Below are positions 62,874 to 64,000 of a stretch of DNA of 64,000 bases, one piece after another; the stretch's first letter is position 1; each line of letters opens with the position of its first letter. The stretch lies in assembly GCA_031580995.1 (NCBI GenBank), contig JAVLCC010000005.1, positions 1 to 64,000 of the forward strand, read 5' to 3'. The notes below the pieces were generated by a model. It was not told the origin of the DNA. It searched no databases and saw only the letters and a list, made by a program, of their open reading frames with translations. The stretch is from CAJXVY01 sp031580995 (lineage in GTDB: Bacteria; Actinomycetota; Actinomycetes; Actinomycetales; Microbacteriaceae). Made by a program: the position numbers and the translations under genes.

Positions 62874-64000
62874 ATGGACAAGCTTGTAAAGCTTTCAGCA
62901 CTGGCAATCACCGGTGCATTGGTCCTCAGCGGCTGTGCAGCAGCCAACGAGGAACCAGAGGAGGAGACAACAACCGACTCTTCATCTTCAGACAGCTCAA
63001 CTGACTCATCAACCGATGAGGCAGAAGAGGCACCAGCTCTGGAGGGAACCTTGGATGGTTCAGGTGCATCTTCAATGGCCTCAGGTCAGGAAGCATGGGT
63101 AGCCGGTTTCCAGGCAGAGAACCCAGGCGTCACCGTGAACTACAACCCAACCGGTTCAGGAACCGGTCGTGACCAGTTCGAGCAGGGCTTGACCTTTTTC
63201 ACAGGTTCTGACTCCGCTCTAAAGCAGGAGGAGCTAGACACCCCTCACCCAAACTGTGACCCAGTAGACGGTCCAATGTTCGAGTTCCCAATCTGGATCT
63301 CTCCAATCGCCATCATGTTCAACCTTGACGGCATTGACTCATTGAACATGACCCCTGACACAGTTGCTCAGATCTTCACTGGCGAGATCAACAACTGGAG
63401 TGACCCAGCAATCACCGCTGACAACCCAGGCGTTGACCTACCAGACCTAGCCATCACCGCGGTTCACCGTTCAGATGAGTCAGGTACCACCGGTAACTTC
63501 ACCGACACAATGGCAAAAGCCGCTCCTGACACTTGGTTGCTAAACGGCGAGAACGCCGGTGACTTCGAGTCATGGCCAGCCGAGTGGGGTGGCGAAGGTG
63601 GACAGGGTACCTCTGGTGTCGTAGCAGCTATCGAAGCTGGTAACGGAACCATTGGTTACGCTGACGCATCTCGTGTAGGTGACTTCGGAACCGTAGCTTT
63701 CGGTGTAGGTGACGAGTTCGTCCCTTACTCAGCTGAAGCTGCAGCAAAGATCGTGGACGTTTCACCAACAGTTGATGGACGCCCAGACACCATGTTGACC
63801 TATGACCTAGACCGCGCAACCCAGGAGTCAGGAACTTACCCAGTAGTTCTAATCTCTTACCTCCAGGGCTGCATGGACTATTCAGATGACGAGCAGGCAG
63901 AGCTTGTAAAGGCTTACGCTCGCTACATGCTCTCAGCTGAGGGTCAGCAGTTCGCATCTGACAATGCTGGTAACGCACCTATCTCGAACGAACTTCGTGA
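62874..64000 (+). CDS. pstS: Phosphate ABC transporter substrate-binding lipoprotein (partial, runs off the window end)
   Basis: The first 375 codons of a PstS are present and the frame stays open past 64000; by length it is nearly complete. The signal peptide KLSALAITGALVLSGC has the lipobox LSGC. A Ser/Thr/Glu-rich linker (about residues 22-58) follows. VNYNPTGSGTGRDQFEQG and TAVHRSDESGTTGNFTDTMA hold the phosphate-binding Ser/Thr/Gly residues. pstCAB is probably just beyond the edge. A Pho box lies upstream. Confidence 0.94.
   Translation, partial: MDKLVKLSALAITGALVLSGCAAANEEPEEETTTDSSSSDSSTDSSTDEAEEAPALEGTLDGSGASSMASGQEAWVAGFQAENPGVTVNYNPTGSGTGRDQFEQGLTFFTGSDSALKQEELDTPHPNCDPVDGPMFEFPIWISPIAIMFNLDGIDSLNMTPDTVAQIFTGEINNWSDPAITADNPGVDLPDLAITAVHRSDESGTTGNFTDTMAKAAPDTWLLNGENAGDFESWPAEWGGEGGQGTSGVVAAIEAGNGTIGYADASRVGDFGTVAFGVGDEFVPYSAEAAAKIVDVSPTVDGRPDTMLTYDLDRATQESGTYPVVLISYLQGCMDYSDDEQAELVKAYARYMLSAEGQQFASDNAGNAPISNELR

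Overview
The window reads as chromosomal DNA of a streamlined actinobacterium (class Actinomycetes). Lineage markers are carD, GlnR, SenX3-RegX3, a DtxR/IdeR-type regulator, a WXG100 protein, Rv0996-, DUF501-, DUF2530-, DUF3027- and DUF4032-type proteins, and an XPB helicase with its companion gene. By eye the base composition is in the high 40s % GC, low for the group. Genes are tightly packed with many shared or overlapping stop codons and TTG/GTG starts. I infer a small-genome Microbacteriaceae-like freshwater or marine organism (Luna-type), but no 16S gene is present to prove this. There is no phage, insertion sequence, CRISPR array or obvious horizontally acquired island.

Region 1 (about 1-21,050, minus strand) is a long housekeeping block in classical actinobacterial order: metG-tatD-rsmA-ispE-ABC-F, tRNA-Gln, glmU-prs, an APC permease, rplY-pth-mfd-mazG, hisS, eno, an FtsB-like gene, DUF501, ndh and a tRNA-Leu. 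It covers translation, isoprenoid and cell-wall precursors, transcription-coupled repair and respiration. rpfB (usually between tatD and rsmA) and ppx (usually after DUF501) are absent from their customary places. Region 2 (21,050-30,900) has an MFS transporter, a TIGR01777 epimerase, a membrane protein, a RimJ-type acetyltransferase, 5-formyl-THF cyclo-ligase, a giant helicase/nuclease-like protein with degraded motifs, tRNA-Arg, a SulP-STAS anion transporter and a cytosolic fasciclin protein.

Region 3 (30,900-42,650) holds a DUF418 membrane protein, an HNH endonuclease preceded by a tiny ORF and a strong terminator, an NlpC/P60 peptidase, the DtxR-type regulator, serC, the antisense-overlapping DUF2530/DUF3027 pair, a long cold-shock protein, the XPB operon, a two-component system and an orphan WXG100 protein. 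Region 4 (42,650-53,100) has groEL under a double CIRCE, cspA, msrB, a LysE exporter, tRNA-Thr, a DsbA-like protein, an MsmK-type ATPase, DUF4032, and the carD-ispDF-cysS-rlmB operon.

Region 5 (53,100-64,000) is a phosphate and nitrogen region: RegX3-SenX3, phoU, gpm, YgfZ, a nitrobindin-like protein with a 36-residue membrane smORF upstream, GlnR, ppk, a NUDIX/histidine-phosphatase fusion, and pstS running off the window end. The promoters of phoU and pstS both carry three 11-bp direct repeats that look like Pho boxes, which would tie the uptake gene and phoU to SenX3-RegX3; ppk and the NUDIX gene sit just upstream of pstS.

The points most worth a second look are the pseudo-helicase, the smORF/terminator ahead of the HNH gene, the matched Pho boxes, the DUF2530/DUF3027 overlap and the short-armed tRNA-Leu(UAA).
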